Positions 1 through 12,677 are shown, counted from the stretch's first letter. The stretch is DNA of 64,000 nucleotides from Liopterus haemorrhoidalis (GCA_963971575.1 OZ020624.1:13602625-13666624), one strand, 5' to 3'. Translations and numbers: made by a program. Notes: generated by a model from the sequence alone, not told the origin.

Positions 1-202
1 CTTTCTGTTATTTATTGATGCACCTATATACATATATAAATATATAATATAAAATGGAAATGTTTTGATAAAACAGATTTATTGTAGTAAGACAGTGAAT
101 TGTATTAATATAATACTAGTTCTTAAAATACATTACATTCTTTACAATTTAGAGAACTGTTTGATTTAGACGCTAAATATTTTATGAAAATATAAACAAA
201 TA

Positions 203-228
203 GGGTAAGCTATACAGTAGTTGGCACC
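203..228 (+). repeat. Left terminal inverted repeat of Tigger-A
   Basis: Pairs with 8958-8983. The outer 14 bases are identical and the inner part diverges but keeps the TTGGC core seen in many internal copies of the element's short motif. Confidence 0.85.
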
Positions 229-1725
229 TATACAGTTATTGTCATACTATATTCTAAAGTAAATTATTAAGCATTTGAATGTTCCTATAAAAATATGGGT
301 ACATCTATTATTTAAAGGTAACATTTCTTTATATGTTAGTAAAGTTTATTTTGCTTCAATTGGTACTAGTTTATCTTGGCGGGAGAATATGTGTGACAGC
401 GTGCTATTTGTGTGATTTTACATGTAAGTCTTAACATTTTGTTAAGAAACTACTTGTTTTGAATAGCTGTTATTTCAATACTGGCACAATATTAACGTAT
501 AATTTTTAGCTAATATGAAAGTATAATGTTGAAATATTGTTAAAATATGAACATAACCAATTTTTTTTGATAAGTTTGTTATTTTCTTAAGGTGCCAATA
601 ACTGTAAGCAACTATTTGGTCGAAAATACTTATTGGCACCCAATACTAATCATTATCATTATTCAGTTTTTATTAAGTTTACATTATTTTGCTGTCATTT
701 TGAATGCAACTTACCTAATATAATTAATTTACTTTATAAACGTAAAATATTAACAACAAATAGTTATTAACATGTGCCAATAAATATCTTTCAGTGACTG
801 CCAATCACTGTAAATACCTAAAAAATTAGCATTTAATTGTTATATTTTCTTCTTCTCAGCACGTCCCATCATTTATTTGCCAAATATTATCAAAATCGTT
901 TGCAAACAATATGCCTAAAATCAAAAAAGGTAGACCTTATGAAAAATGTTATACAGAGAACGACCTTCAAAAGTCACTTGAAGCAATTTCCAACGGGATG
1001 CCGATTAAAAGAGCTTCTATTCAGTTCAATATTCCACGGGCAACTCTTCAGTTTCGAAGAAGCCAAAATTTTAAAAAAACAAATCATGGCCCGGCTCCAA
1101 TTTTATTTGACGAAGAAAAGATCCTAGTCGAATGGATATTAGATAATTATAAAAAAGGGTTTCCTCGACGCAAAGAGGATGTTTGTGCTGCTGTGAAAGA
1201 TTTTTTAATTGAGACGCCACGGCAAAATCCCTTTAAAGATAACTATCCTGGAGATGGATGGTATAGGGCTTTTTTAAAACGACACCCAGAACTATCAGCA
1301 AGAACTGCAGAAGCTGTCACGCAAGCCAGTTCAAGAATATCGGAAAGCGATTTTCACATTTGAATACTTATTTCAATAACAATAATTTAGGTGACATTTC
1401 AAAAAACCCGACCAGCATTTTTAATGGTGATGAAACCAATTTCCAACTTTGTCCTAAGAATTCCAAAGTATTAGCTCCAAAAGGAGCAAAAAATGTTTAT
1501 GAAATTGACGTTGGACAAAGTAAACAAACAATCACTGTTATGTCTACATTTGAAGCTAATGGCGATCTAACACCTCCCATGATTATTTACCCCTTTAAGG
1601 GAATGCCTCAGCATATTTTAAACACTGTTCCTAAAAATTGGGGTGTAGGCCCTAGCGATAATGGATGGATGAAAGGGGAATTATTTTACGAATACATTGC
1701 AAATGTTCTCTATCCATATCTTAAC

Positions 1726-3026
1726 TACAACTGGTTTTCCCTCGCTTCGGAACTTAGACCAATGAGAGCGGAGGATGCGAGATAAGCCGTCACCGAACTG
1801 GACCAATGAGAGAGCCGCATCGGTCAAGCGACAGACACCGAACATCGAACAAAAACCGGCCGTTCCACTGAAACGGGATCAGTCCTCAACGAGCCTTAGA
1901 TCAGTCAACAACCAGCAGACCAGCAGTAAAGATCTATCTACAAAGTAACCAGCAAGTGAGTTGAAGAAGAAATCGGCATTGCCGTACAAAAAGAATTTAT
2001 ACACTCAGCGTATTATTGTTATTACTGTATGTATATTCTCTGTGCTCACATTAACTATTACGAGTAACGCTGACACCTTTAGCGGGCCTTGTAATTATTG
2101 TCCTCGTATAAACGTATACACAGCGCGCTGACCGTCTTTGGCGTGTCTGTGTCCCGTTCGCTGACGGTTTAGCGGACCTCTTCGAATACGTTCCGTCGCA
2201 TCACGTCTTCAACCGTTATCTTCACGTCACTTCACGTCCACGTCCGTTATCGTCACGTCGCTTCACGCCCACGCCCGTCACCGTCAAGCCGCGTCTACGT
2301 CCGTAGCCGTCTTGTCTGTCGACGTCACGTTTGTACCCCGGCTACAAACGCACGGCCGCCGTCGTACGCTGAAGCTAACGTCATCGCCGATTCACGTCGT
2401 CCCCCGTTCTGTAACGCTGCTACAGACCACTACGACCCGGACATCATCACCACAGAAGCCCAGCACATACACGGCAGTTCAGCCGTCCTACACCGTCACC
2501 GCTCAAGGCAACAGCTCGCCCGATCGTGCCGCTGTCTCCCTTGACGCTCACCCATCCAACTTCTACGGTCACCACTCCGGTCTTGTCGGTCACCACTCCA
2601 AACTCTGTGGTCACCACTCCGAAGTCAGGCCGCTCTTCGATCGCTCCGATCACTCCAGGAATCTCTAAGAAGAATAGAAGACTACGGCGTCGCATATTCA
2701 AGTTGTTCGGCTCCACGTCACCGCCGTAAACACAGTGTCGAGCGACACTATCAATCGATGTTATTTCTTGTCAATTATTATTCACTGTTTCTTTTTCTTT
2801 GTTTCACTGTTGTTATTACTTTTCATATTTCGCTTTGTTAATAAATACTATTATATCCAAACTGTCCGACTATTACTTTTTTCAAAACCTGGGGAATCAA
2901 GTTTTATCTTTCAGGGCGTCTAGAGACGACGTGCATAGTTGTACCTCTCCGCAACGCTAGCCGCGGCCGGTAGTAGTGGTCACTCCCCTAGGGTTCAACC
3001 CCCTGGCTGAGTCAATCCCGCAACAG
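1726..3026 (+). mobile_element. GC-rich LTR-like insertion inside Tigger-A transposase
   Basis: The insertion interrupts the transposase reading frame just after the YPYLN residues. The frame resumes at 3031. A 4-bp TAAC lies on both sides (1722-1725 and 3027-3030), and removing the insert rejoins the frame. The interior goes from GC-rich, with repeated CGTCAC/ACGTC motifs (about 1800-2730), to an AT-rich part, then a GC-rich end, as in some insect Gypsy-type LTRs. No pol genes are present, so a solo LTR or a small non-autonomous LTR element is the best reading. It does not show a clean TG...CA. ORFs across 2312-2729 are low-complexity by-products of composition and I do not call them genes. 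Confidence 0.55.
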
Positions 3027-3355
3027 TAACAATGTAATTTTCCCCATAATATTGTTTGTTGATGGTCAAACCACACATTTGACTTACAAGCTAAGCCAAC
3101 TATGCAATAAACTTGAAATTATCTTAATATGTTTATATCCCAATGCGACTCGATTATTACAACCAGCAGACGTTGCCGCATTTAAGCCATTGAAGTCTGC
3201 TTGGAAAAAAAGGTGTTTTAGAGTGGAGAAGGGAAAATCCTACTGCAGCTCTAACAAAAGAAAAATTTGCTCTTGTTTTAGAAAAAGTAATCCAAAATTC
3301 AGTCAAGCGAGATACTATTGTAAATTGTAAGGGAGGTAATTTTGGTATTATTTCA

Positions 3356-4271
3356 TAAATAAAATTTCATAAATAAATTCATTATAATCATTTAATTAGA
3401 GTAAAATATTTAATCTGTTAAACGATACAAAAATAATCTATTGCTTAGAAAGGGCATTTAAGATAACGGTAGATTGTTTATTATTGCAACTTGACACTTT
3501 TGTCAATGTAACATGAAAAGTAAATCGTAAATTATTGTGTTAAAAAAATATACGTCAACCATAAGCACATAAATAATAATTAAATTTTGTCTGAGATATA
3601 ACTATTATGATTCGGCTATTTTCTAATGGGATATTTATCTGAGTTATCACCAATAAATTATGAATTTTAGATTTTAAGACAGATAATCAAGAGGTGTTAA
3701 ATGACATTTAACAGTTGGGCGATGTAAGCATTTTCAGGGTGGTCTTGTTTTAAGTTAGTGGATTTTAAGCCGTCGTATGGTTAAGACCATGTTTTGGAGT
3801 TGGTTTTTAAGAGACATGGGTTAGAGAAATTTAGAGTGTTTGGGCGAGTCGAAATAAAGTAACAATGTAATTTCGTATGAACGTTAGTGTAGTGACCAGC
3901 TAAAAAGTGGAGAGACAATATTTAGAAACATGTAGTGGTTAAATTAGTGTTTGGTGTAAAGTGTGTCTAGTGTGTGCGAATGTGTGTCTCATTTGGATTT
4001 AGCTGTATCGACGTAATTGTGAATCTAGTGTAATCATGTAAATATTTAAACCGTAATCGTAAATAAAGTAGGTTAGTTAAAATGTTGAGTTTAATTGAAC
4101 AACCCTTAATCCTTCCAAGAATCATAGCAACCAGCTAGCGGACTAATAGGGGGAGGGGGTCCAGACTTGATCCACTCGCAAGTCTTGGAACCCATAATGT
4201 GAGGGAGACCTAAAGTTGAGTGATGTACAGAGTAAGTACAAATGAAATAAATAAATCAGCCAACCGTGACA
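3356..4271. mobile_element. Unclassified insertion in Tigger-A transposase
   Basis: Transposase homology stops near 3350 and resumes at about 4276-4290. A short direct repeat flanks the segment (TTTCA at 3351-3355 and 4272-4276, possibly ATTTCATA). The end at 4262-4271 reads ACCGTGACA, so on the minus strand it starts TGTCACGG like an LTR; the other end lacks CA. An AATAAAG signal near 4060 and no coding capacity would fit a decayed LTR or a MITE. Class undetermined. Confidence 0.4.
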
Positions 4272-5499
4272 TTTCATATTTTCATATCAGAGTCCCCACA
4301 AAATGGATTTAGGTGCTGTGACCTGTTTCCGTGGGACGAAAATACATTAGACTATAGTAAATTTATAGGGAAGAAAAACAATAAGGACTGTAAGAATGAT
4401 TCTTGTTTATCGGTATCATCTAATTTGAGTTATGAAAATTTTGAAAATATACTTGGCTAGGAAACAATTGAATATTTTAAAAAAATTGATACCTATTTAA
4501 ATAATTGCTCTGAAGATTTTATAAAATTATATCGTGTATGGAAAGCATTTTTCTCTAATAATACAGAACATGAAAACTGTATTTATAACTCTAATATAAA
4601 TGAAGTAGACAATAAATTGACGGTTGTTAAGGATACCGAAAACAAGAGTAATGAAGAAAATACCGGATATGATATGGAATTAATAACTACAATAGGAAAT
4701 GATGACTCCATGATTGACATTGAAAGTTTACCATTTACTTTATTAGCAGATGATGGCTCAGTTATAGAGGAAACCGATAATACCATATTTAAAACAAATG
4801 AAGATAATATGAATGTGTCAGTTGAATATGAAAAACATGATATACCAACAGAAGAAAATTTAGAGGTCATGAATAAAGACGTATCTTTTAAAGACATATT
4901 AACATGGCCTGTAACTCCACAAAAAAAAAAGGAAGACACACATCGGTAAAATTACCATATGTTTTAACATCAACAGATTGGCAGGATATGTATAAGCAAA
5001 AACAGGAGAAAAAGGATGAAGTGAATAGACAAAAAGAAGAAAGGAAACTTCAAAGAATACAAAAGAAGGAATTAAAGGAGTGCGTTAAAACCCAGACGAA
5101 AATATTAGGCATCACAAATAAAAAGATGAAAAAAATTAACGTGGTATCCAATGTAGTTTTAAAGGAAAATAATAAAATTCCTTTGGCACATGTCCGAAAC
5201 TTATTCACTTCCCCAAGTACAGATGATAGGGCGAATGTCGAAATAGAAACTTTCGACGAAAATGGTTCTACCGAAAATAACAATGATAAAAATGAAAAGT
5301 TAGTGCTAGCAAATAAGGAAGCAATTGGTAAACTTTGTTACGAGTGTACTTTTAAAATAACAAAAAATCGACAGGGGTTGAAATGCAAACTATGGATTCG
5401 TACTTATCATGTAAAATGTATCGAGAAAAAAATTTTAAATACTGCTAGTGTAATGTTTGTATGCAAGAACTGTAAATATATAAGAAACTAGGGGCCTCA

Positions 5500-6450
5500 G
5501 CCCGGCTACGCCGGTCTTCTCCCCTACATTGTTAAAACTCGTCGCTTCGCGACTCGTTCTAATATAATTTTGTCGCACTTGTCGATTATAAAACTCGTCG
5601 CTCATCTTTTTTTAACACTATTTTATGGAAATTCCCCCTGCAAATGTCTTAAGTTTTATCGTTAATTCACCTTAAATACTTAATTAGTTTTCTTCTATCA
5701 AGAAATACGTTCAAAATGTGAAATCTCGTCCCATTTTAAAATGCAAAAAGTTTGACAACTGTCAGCTTCTGAAATCTTGTAAGCATATTTCCAATAATGG
5801 CCCAGATTCTTTGAAAAATGTTTTCTGTTGCCTCAAAATATTATCTCGCACGTCAAATAAGCTATCTTGAACCATTATCACCACTTAACACTTTGATTAA
5901 CCCTGAAATTTTTAATATCTATAAATCTTTTTTAACACTATTTTATGGAAATTCGCCCTGCAAATGTCTTAAACTTTATCGTTAATTCACCTTAAATCCT
6001 TAATTAGTATTCTTCTGTCAAGAAACACGTTCAAAATGTGAAATCTCCTCCCATTTTAAAATGCAAAAAATTTGACAGCTGTCACCTTCTGAAATCTTGT
6101 AAGCATATTTCCAATAATGGCCCAGATTCTTTGAAAAATGTTTTCTGATACCTCAAAATATTATCTCGCACGTCCAAAAAGCTATCCTCAACCATTATTA
6201 CCATTTAACACTTTGATTCTCGCCGTAAATATTCTGGACCGGCCGTCTTGTATTAAGAATATTTTTGAATTATCGTCTGATAAAACCTGTCCGTGCCGAT
6301 CAATGGTGATTTTGATTCGACACGGATTCGAGGAAAAAATGCATGATTTTTATCAATAAAAATTAGTCAGTACCCCCTGTCGAAAAAAAATGAAGCCCAA
6401 GCACTAAAAAAATATCACCCGGATGGGAGGGCGGTTCATTTTCCTCTCTC
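5500..6450. repeat. Non-coding repeat with a 320-bp tandem duplication
   Basis: A segment of about 290 bp beginning TTTAACACTATTTTATGG occurs at about 5608-5898 and again at about 5928-6219 (period 320), roughly 90% identical by eye. It follows directly on the Tigger-A stop codon (5489-5491), so it lies in that element's 3' part and is probably an unrelated insertion. No coding potential or clear terminal repeats seen. Confidence 0.6.
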
Positions 6451-6939
6451 CGCGTTACCGGAAAAATGAAGATACACCAGACGTTGAATAGAACATACAT
6501 ACCACAATTGTACAATATAGTAGTAGATAAGTACACTATAACTTAATTCTATCACTTATTATTTACTAAAGATATTTATGCAAAGTTATAATAAATTATA
6601 AAAAATTGTACGACAATAAAATTGTAGTCAACGTACAAATCAGAAGGCTGTTTAACTAAATGTAATTATTTTTTATTTATTTATTGATGGAATTATAATT
6701 TGTTTTTTATTATTAAAATAAATAAATTGAGAAAATTGTTTTTTTTTTTTTATTTAAACTCTCTATATAATCGATTCCCACAAAAAGCAACATATGCCAA
6801 TAACTGTACATTAAAGTGCCAATTTTTCAATAGGGGGTGCCAATATCTGTGTAAATCGCAATATTTTTTTTAAATTCGAAATTTTGATATAACTATAGAA
6901 TTATTGTTATTTTTTGGTAGTATTCAATTCTTCATACCT

Positions 6940-8868
6940 TGTTATAGGCGATTTCTCGTGTGGGGTGCCTCCCACCCCACACTATCGCATACCGTTAGAA
7001 TCAGCATGATCCGCGCCATCGTTTGAGACCCATAAATCACCCTTTTTCCGCGTAATCCGCGAGTTAACTCGCGGATTGCGCACATCACCATCTGCGCATT
7101 TCGCTGCCACTACCATAGTCTATCATCCCACTACTTGCCGTTTCCCTCTCCCAAGTTGACCTAGATATTTCATTTAAAAGAAGAGACATTTCCATGAATC
7201 TTCAGTCGCCCACAGTCGCTCAATCGTCGCCTGGCTATCTGCTGGAAATAAAGGCTATATCTGCCTCAGGCCATCTGCCGAAATACGTCAAAGTCTCCGA
7301 GTTCTCGCTATATGCAGGGACTAAGTGTCAGTGTTTAAACTTGTAATAATTTTTGTATTTTTATTTTGTTTTAACTTAGAATCATTTTTCGCATTTTCGT
7401 TTATTTCTCAACTTAGAATCATTTTTACAATTTCGCTTGAACTTAGAATCATTTTCACAATTTTACATTGAACGACTTAGAATCTTTTCAACCACCCGAT
7501 TCCGTTCCCACTTCCTAAACGACGCCCGCCGTCGCGACATTCACAGACGACCGCCGCTTCGACGCTCAGCGCCACGACGCCTGCCGTCTATCAACAAACG
7601 ACGTCTACCACCGTCACCCACGCTGGCACCACCCCGTCATCGAGGCAAGGCCGCCCACCGCCGATACATAAAGCGATGCGCCTATCGACGACGCCTGCGT
7701 GTCATAGACGTCGCCAAGCCGTACGCGTTTGTTAGCAAGGAGATACAGGCGTATCTCTACCAGCGTGTGGATCCCAGAGCTCGGCTTTTTACCTTCGCAA
7801 AGCCGGCGCTTACCACTCCGACGCCCGCCGTCCCGACGCTTGCTAACAAGACGCCTACCACAACGACGCTCGCCGTCCATCCACATCGACGCCTGCCGTC
7901 CAACCACAGTGACGTCCACCGTCCTACCACAGTGACGCCTGCCGTCCATCCAAACAGACGCCCGCCGTCCGGACGCCTGCCGTCGCGACGCCCAAACAAA
8001 TCAAACCAACCCGCACCTCAAATTCCACGGCTTCTGATCAGGATTCCGTGGGAACGCATTATCACAGACCAATACCCGCCGCCGAAGGCCACCGTCCGAC
8101 CGCCGTCGATATTCTCGCCGCCCAGGACACCACCTACATTTTGTCAGCCGACATACCGGCTTACACCGTTCGACCTTACCTTCTCATCGGCCGCCTCACG
8201 GGCCGCACCAACATCGACGCCTAGCGCCGCGACGCCCACGAAGCAACGTATTGCCAAGCTCTTCGTGGAATTGTTCGGCGCCGAGACGCCCAAACAGAAG
8301 AGAACGCGGATCTACTCGGCGACGCCCGTCGCCTCGCCGGCCTCCAACTTCCCCTTCTCTCCTATCCATCCTTCTCTTCGATCATTTTCCCAGACGCCTC
8401 GCAAACGTCTGGAGTTCTGATTCATATTTTTTTATGTATTGTTTTTCTCCTGTTTTGTTATTTTTTCTTCATATTATTTCTGTTTCATTTTTCATATTTA
8501 AATATCTATTGTACTAATTGTTTTCTATATTTATGTTTGTAACTATTTTCTACCTGCACGCAGGTAATCCGTTTACCTGGCTCATTTACTTTCAATTTTC
8601 AATCTTTTAACTGCTTTTCAATAAATGTCTTAAACTACATTCTGCATTGTTTTTCAACAAATACCTTTTGTCACCCTTACTTATTTCAGAGCGCTTGAGT
8701 CTTGACCGGTGCTTCACACCGCGCGGCATTGACGGAACCCGCGACTGAGCTAGTCTAGGTTAACGTGCGCACGAGTGAGGACATCACCGAGGCGGTTTTG
8801 CACTACTGCTGCCTCGTCCTCCTGCGGGTGTACCTGCGGAACTTCTCCGAGGGTTCCCCCCCGTGACA
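6940..8868 (+). mobile_element. Second GC-rich LTR-like insertion (solo LTR or TRIM) in Tigger-A
   Basis: Begins TGTTATAGGCG and ends CCGTGACA, so it has LTR-style TG...CA ends, and it is flanked by the 4-bp repeat ACCT (6936-6939 and 8869-8872). About 7500-8410 is GC-rich with repeated CGCCGTC/ACGCC motifs. A 327-codon open frame (7437-8420, plus) is rich in Arg, Pro, Ser and Thr and has no recognizable domain; it and its antisense frames are most likely compositional. An AT-rich segment and a polyadenylation-like AATAAA (about 8620) follow. No gag or pol. Similar in design to 1726-3026, but I cannot align the two by eye. Confidence 0.6.
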
Positions 8869-8957
8869 ACCTTAATTAAGTTTACTTTGCCAGTATTTTA
8901 CTACACATTTTTAATATAATCCCCGAAATCTGAAAATAAACGCGGGACTACTCTTAA

Positions 8958-8983
8958 GGGGCCAATAATTGTATAGCTTACCC
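8958..8983 (-). repeat. Right terminal inverted repeat of Tigger-A
   Basis: Inverted partner of 203-228, followed by TA at 8984-8985. Contains GCCAATAATTGTA, one copy of the element's recurrent motif. Confidence 0.85.
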
Positions 8984-8985
8984 TA

Positions 8986-10137
8986 CGTAAAACTGTTGTC
9001 AAAACATTATCATAGCCTATGTTTACTACTAAAAACATCTAATATAAATACTTACTGGGAAATTCCTGTGTATTTACATGTTCCGTCATGAGATTCATGT
9101 CTGTACTATTTATGTTGCAAATGCTGCAGGAATAAACAATAATATCTTGATTGTTTACACTCATTTTGTTTTGTAGAAAAAATAATAACTTTATTTACCG
9201 CGAAAAACACTTTGGCACAGCCGGCCGTACGATCTGAACTTGAGACGATTGTGCAACACAAACTGCACTGCACGGTATATGCCGAACGACCTTCGTGCAG
9301 CACAAAGCACACAGAAATTTTATGACGAACGCTTCTTGTTAAAATTATGCAGAATGTGTAGATTATTAGCTTATGCCGAATGCACATTTTATTATCTACA
9401 CTATTCACTATATAGCAATAAAATTCACTTATGCGATTTTTCGACTTTTTATTTTTAATTTTAATAGTTTCTTCTATTTGTACTGAAACCGCAGTTAGTT
9501 AAAAATGATTTTTTTTTTTTTTGAAATAGTAATAGAAATATGTATTAATAAATTATGGCTATTTTAATTTTTAATATTCATTTTTATTCATCGTATAACA
9601 ATTATTTATTATCAAGCCCGCTTCTCGTATAATAGATGCTCGTGTAAAAATTACGTTTTGGCGCCTCATTCCTAAGTGCAGGGTCGTTCCGATAAAGGAG
9701 GCGGCGAGGCAACCGCCTCAGGCGCCTAGCTGATAAGGCGCAAAATAGGCCTACCTCAAAAATAATATGCAAATACAAAATTTTTTGGCATAATAAAAAG
9801 ACGCTATTTAACTTCTGCCTCAGGCGGAAAAATTGATCGGCCCTATTAGGGGTGTTAATACTAAGTCGTTACGCCCAAAATTACCGTTCTTCTTCTTCTT
9901 TTCTTCAACTTTTCCCAATTTCATATGGGGTCGATCAATCTACATTATGACTCATCATTATAATATTTGCTACGTAGTATTCATATCAGCTACGTGGTAA
10001 TTGTTATATTTTTCTCTGCATATTCTTAATAAATTATTTCATGACTTATTTCTTAGCGAAAAATATTGTAAATATTTATATTTTTATTTTTTGTTATTCT
10101 AGAATGTCGGATAGAAAAATATTTACAATATTTTTTC
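8986..10137. other. AT-rich spacer, no gene recognized
   Basis: Open frames around 9106-9458 overlap on both strands and look random. At about 9679-9846 there is an imperfect inverted repeat (AGGGTCGTTCCGAT versus AGGGCCGATCAATT on the other strand), which may be a small decayed MITE with no clear target duplication. A short AT hairpin (AAAATATTGTAAATAT and its inverse) lies at about 10,060-10,135, just before the hAT coding relic. Confidence 0.4.
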
Positions 10138-11119
10138 TTGCCACTCAATGAATCTTATTTTGAATGATGCCGCTGAATCGAATATTGAAATGGTGAACTT
10201 TTTTGGAACGGTACAAGTTTTGTATAATTTTTTCTCTGCATCAACATACAGATGGTCTGTGTTGTTGAAACATATATCCAGTTTGACTTTAAAGACCGTG
10301 TGTTCAACAAGATGGAAAACCAGAATAAATGCTATAAGGCCAATTAGATACCAAATTGGAGAAATTTATGATGCGCTTATTGATATTATGGAAGACCAAT
10401 CGTTACTGGGTTCTCATGGAAACAAAACGAAAGTTGACGCAAAAAAATTGAAAAATTATCAATTTATTTGCACTGCGGTACTTTGGTTTAATGTGTTATT
10501 GGAAATTAATAAAGTGAATCTTCTAATGCAGAATCCAACACTCTGTTGTTGCCGCAGTAGAAACAATTGAGTGCGTTCTTAATCATTTTAAAAAGCTCAG
10601 AACTGACGAAGAGTTCCAGAACCTTTTTATTACTGCTCGTGAATTAGCAGATACAATTTATTTGGTACCCAAATTCGAGGAAGTGCGAATTAAAAAACGA
10701 AAGCGCAATTTTGAATACGAAGCGAATGACTACCCAATGGAAGATTCAACAGAAACATTTAAAATTGAAGTTTATTTTAATTTGTTAGACGTCGGTATAC
10801 ACTCAATAGAGGAAAGTTTCAACAGTTATCAAATTATAAAAATACATTTGCCTTCTTACGTTCTATTTCAAAATTAAGTACATGGAAGAAGGAAGATATT
10901 TTAAAGTATTGTAAGGATTTAGAAATTATACTGTGCGATAATAATAAAAAAGACATTGATGGTATTCAACTGTCAGAAGAATTAATATTCATTTCATGTT
11001 TGCTAAAACCATCAGATGACCCGAACGATGTTTTAAAATATATATTACATAATGAATTAATACAAATTTATCCAAATTTATACATTGCTTTGAAAATATT
11101 ATTAACAATACCAGTGTAA
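10138..11119 (+). pseudogene. hAT transposase relic, ZMYM1-like
   Basis: Three frames read in sequence: about 10,138-10,545, 10,548-10,835 and about 10,840-11,119, so two frameshifts. The start CHSMNLILNDAA, the FSASTYRW and STRWKTRINA motifs, and the end YIALKILLTIPV match the core of ZMYM1-type hAT transposase proteins up to the point where the C-terminal dimerization motif should begin. That motif is missing: sequence switches at 11,115-11,119 to the LTR of the Gypsy-type element, and the DNA beyond that element's far side (16,286 on) does not continue the protein. The N-terminal zinc-finger part is also absent. The relic at 52.8-54.7 kb carries the missing dimerization region of a related copy. 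Confidence 0.7.
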
Positions 11120-11257
11120 TAAACGTTATTTTATTGAGTCAGGATACACTTTAATAGATATTTACGATCAGATTACGATAATATAATTGATACAAACTGA
11201 CATAACAAAAATAAACAATACCGGGTCTCTCTCTCTGTCAACAACTCTCCTTGGTTA
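11115..11257 (-). repeat. 3' LTR of Gypsy-1
   Basis: Direct repeat of 16,142-16,281; the low-coordinate copy lies downstream of integrase and is therefore the 3' LTR. It abuts the hAT relic. Unusually short for a Gypsy LTR. Confidence 0.8.
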
Positions 11258-11343
11258 CCGGTACTATACTTCCAATTTAGGAACTTTTATTACATTCGGC
11301 CATCCTAACGGTTAATGACCTCATTAACTTAACTGATCAAATC

Positions 11344-12677
11344 TTAAATGGTATAGTCCTTTAAATAAGCTGGTCTTTTACGAGAACGTTTAATACGCAC
11401 TCGCTTATCTTTCCTGTCCGGTGCACTTGCACTGACACTTTCTTTTGCACTTAGGGAATCATTTGCGCTCACTGGTTGTTCCACTACACACTCACTATCA
11501 CGACTTTCGTTGTAGTTATCGTCGTTCTCTTGGGGACCACTGCCTGATTCGTTCTCGTCATTTACATCGTCTTCATTGACTTCGTCGGAAGACTCATCTG
11601 TCTCGGGGTGGTTCTCATAATGCTTGATCTGACTTATGTGCGCGGTTGACTAAAGTGTCTTTCGCCCGTCCCATCGATGGAGCTAATTCGATACGTGTCG
11701 CTAGGGAGTACTTCTACAACTATAAACGGCCCTTTGTATTTACTCTGCGTTTTTGTTGGTTGTCCCGTATAATCTTTCGCCCCTTTAACAAAAACGATAT
11801 ATCCAACATTCAATATTTCAGCCTCATAGCGTTTTGAGTCGTAATATTGCTTTCACTGAATCTGTCTCGCGGCTATATTTTCGCGAATTTCCTTTTGAAT
11901 ATCCTCGGGTAATTGTCTAGCGCTCGTTGGTAAGGATATGCCAATCAGTTCATACGCTGCATTATCGAATACCGGCTGATAACCGTGCAATACCTCAAAT
12001 GGAGTCTTGCCTGTGTTTTTATTTATTGCACTATTTAAATGTCGCTCAACCAGCATTAGTTTCGCGTCCCATTGAACCTCATCCTGAATTGATGTTAGCA
12101 AAGTAGGTAACAATACCTTCATCACCGACTCTACCTCACCATTCGCTTGGGGATGTCTACTTAAAATCATAGAATGTTTAATATTAAGTGTTTTGCAGAA
12201 TTCTTCGAAATTCTTTGACGAAAAGCACGTTCCTCGATCCGTCATCATCTTTAAAGGTAAACCGAAACATTCGATGAACTTCTTGATAGCTTTCAAATTT
12301 GTGCTTGTCTTGGTATCCTTTACCGGGTACAGTTTCACAAATTTTGTTAGGGCATCCTTAATAACCAAAATATGCATATTTCCGCGCTTTGATTTAATCA
12401 AGGGTCCAAAATGGTCTAAATGCACTCGTGCAAACGGTCTTTCAGGTATCAGAAGATTATGCAATAAACCTGGTTGCCTTCCTCCGGGAACTTTATTATT
12501 TATGCATTCGAAACATGCGCGCAAATGTTGGCGTACATACCTGCGCATTTTAGCGAACCAAAAATGTCTTTTCATTGACGCTACCGTACGCTCTAAACCA
12601 AAGTGGCCGCCATTATCGTGATAGCGTACACACATTGTTTTACGCATGGACTTTGGAATGACATATAATTTTCGCAA
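11344..12677 (-). CDS. Gypsy-1 integrase and acidic C-terminal tail (broken)
   Basis: Continues the frame of the reverse transcriptase ORF after a single TAA at 12,795-12,797. An HHCC zinc-binding part (YHDNGGHFGLERT ... ACFECINN) is followed by the DDE core: HLDHFGP (first D), MTDRGTCFSS (second D) and NGEVESV (E). It inserts element cDNA into the genome. A TGA at 11,853-11,855 interrupts it, but the same frame continues at once with KQYYDSKRYEAEILNVGYIV, a chromodomain-free tail, to about 11,640. There a one-base frameshift moves to an Asp/Glu-rich tail ending in basic RIKRSRKRPAY at 11,344-11,346. Both lesions look like decay rather than programmed signals. Confidence 0.8.

Larger units (their letters stand above)
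911..5491 (+). pseudogene. Tigger-A transposase, broken by insertions and frameshifts
   Basis: Homologue of the more complete Tigger-B transposase at 48.6-51.0 kb. It opens at 911 with MPKIKKGRPYEKCY and a psq/CENP-B type helix-turn-helix (residues about 1-60), then a second DNA-binding part ending near GWYRAFLKRHPEL. The catalytic core follows: FNGDETNF (first D, about 1430), LFVDGQTTHL (second D, about 3055) and LLQPADVAAFKP (third D, about 3155-3195). The C-terminal part has a charged stretch and a PHD-like Cys/His finger (about 5335-5485, CYEC...HVKC...CKNC). Lesions: a deletion/frameshift near 1358-1363, an LTR-like insertion 1726-3026, a frameshift near 3210, an insertion 3356-4271, an in-frame TAG at 4458-4460, and a frameshift in the A-run near 4920-4930. 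The family acts in the nucleus and cuts and pastes DNA; this copy cannot. Confidence 0.85.
203..8983 (+). mobile_element. Tigger-A: pogo/Tigger-type DNA transposon with nested insertions
   Basis: The two ends form an inverted repeat of about 26 bp. The left end begins GGGTAAGCTATACAGTAGTT at 203 and the right end, read on the minus strand from 8983, begins GGGTAAGCTATACAATTATT. Both sides carry a TA (201-202 and 8984-8985), the target duplication of the Tc1/mariner/pogo superfamily. Inside lies a broken pogo-type transposase in the plus orientation. Much of the 8.8 kb is later insertion: 1726-3026, 3356-4271, probably about 5500-6450, and 6940-8868. Removing these leaves roughly 3.8-4 kb. Tigger-B at 32.4-51.7 kb is the same family, with similar ends and a homologous protein. 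Dead copy. Confidence 0.85.

Noticed and set aside
2312..2729. Thr/Ser/His-rich frames in the first LTR-like insertion
   Set aside because: Low-complexity translation of short DNA repeats (GTCACCACTCC).
7437..8420. 327-codon open frame rich in Arg/Pro/Ser
   Set aside because: It lies in a GC-rich, repetitive LTR-like segment where several overlapping frames on both strands are open; no domain and no codon evidence of selection.
9106..9458. Antiparallel frames of 100 and 72 codons
   Set aside because: No domain, overlapping on opposite strands, no flanking evidence.
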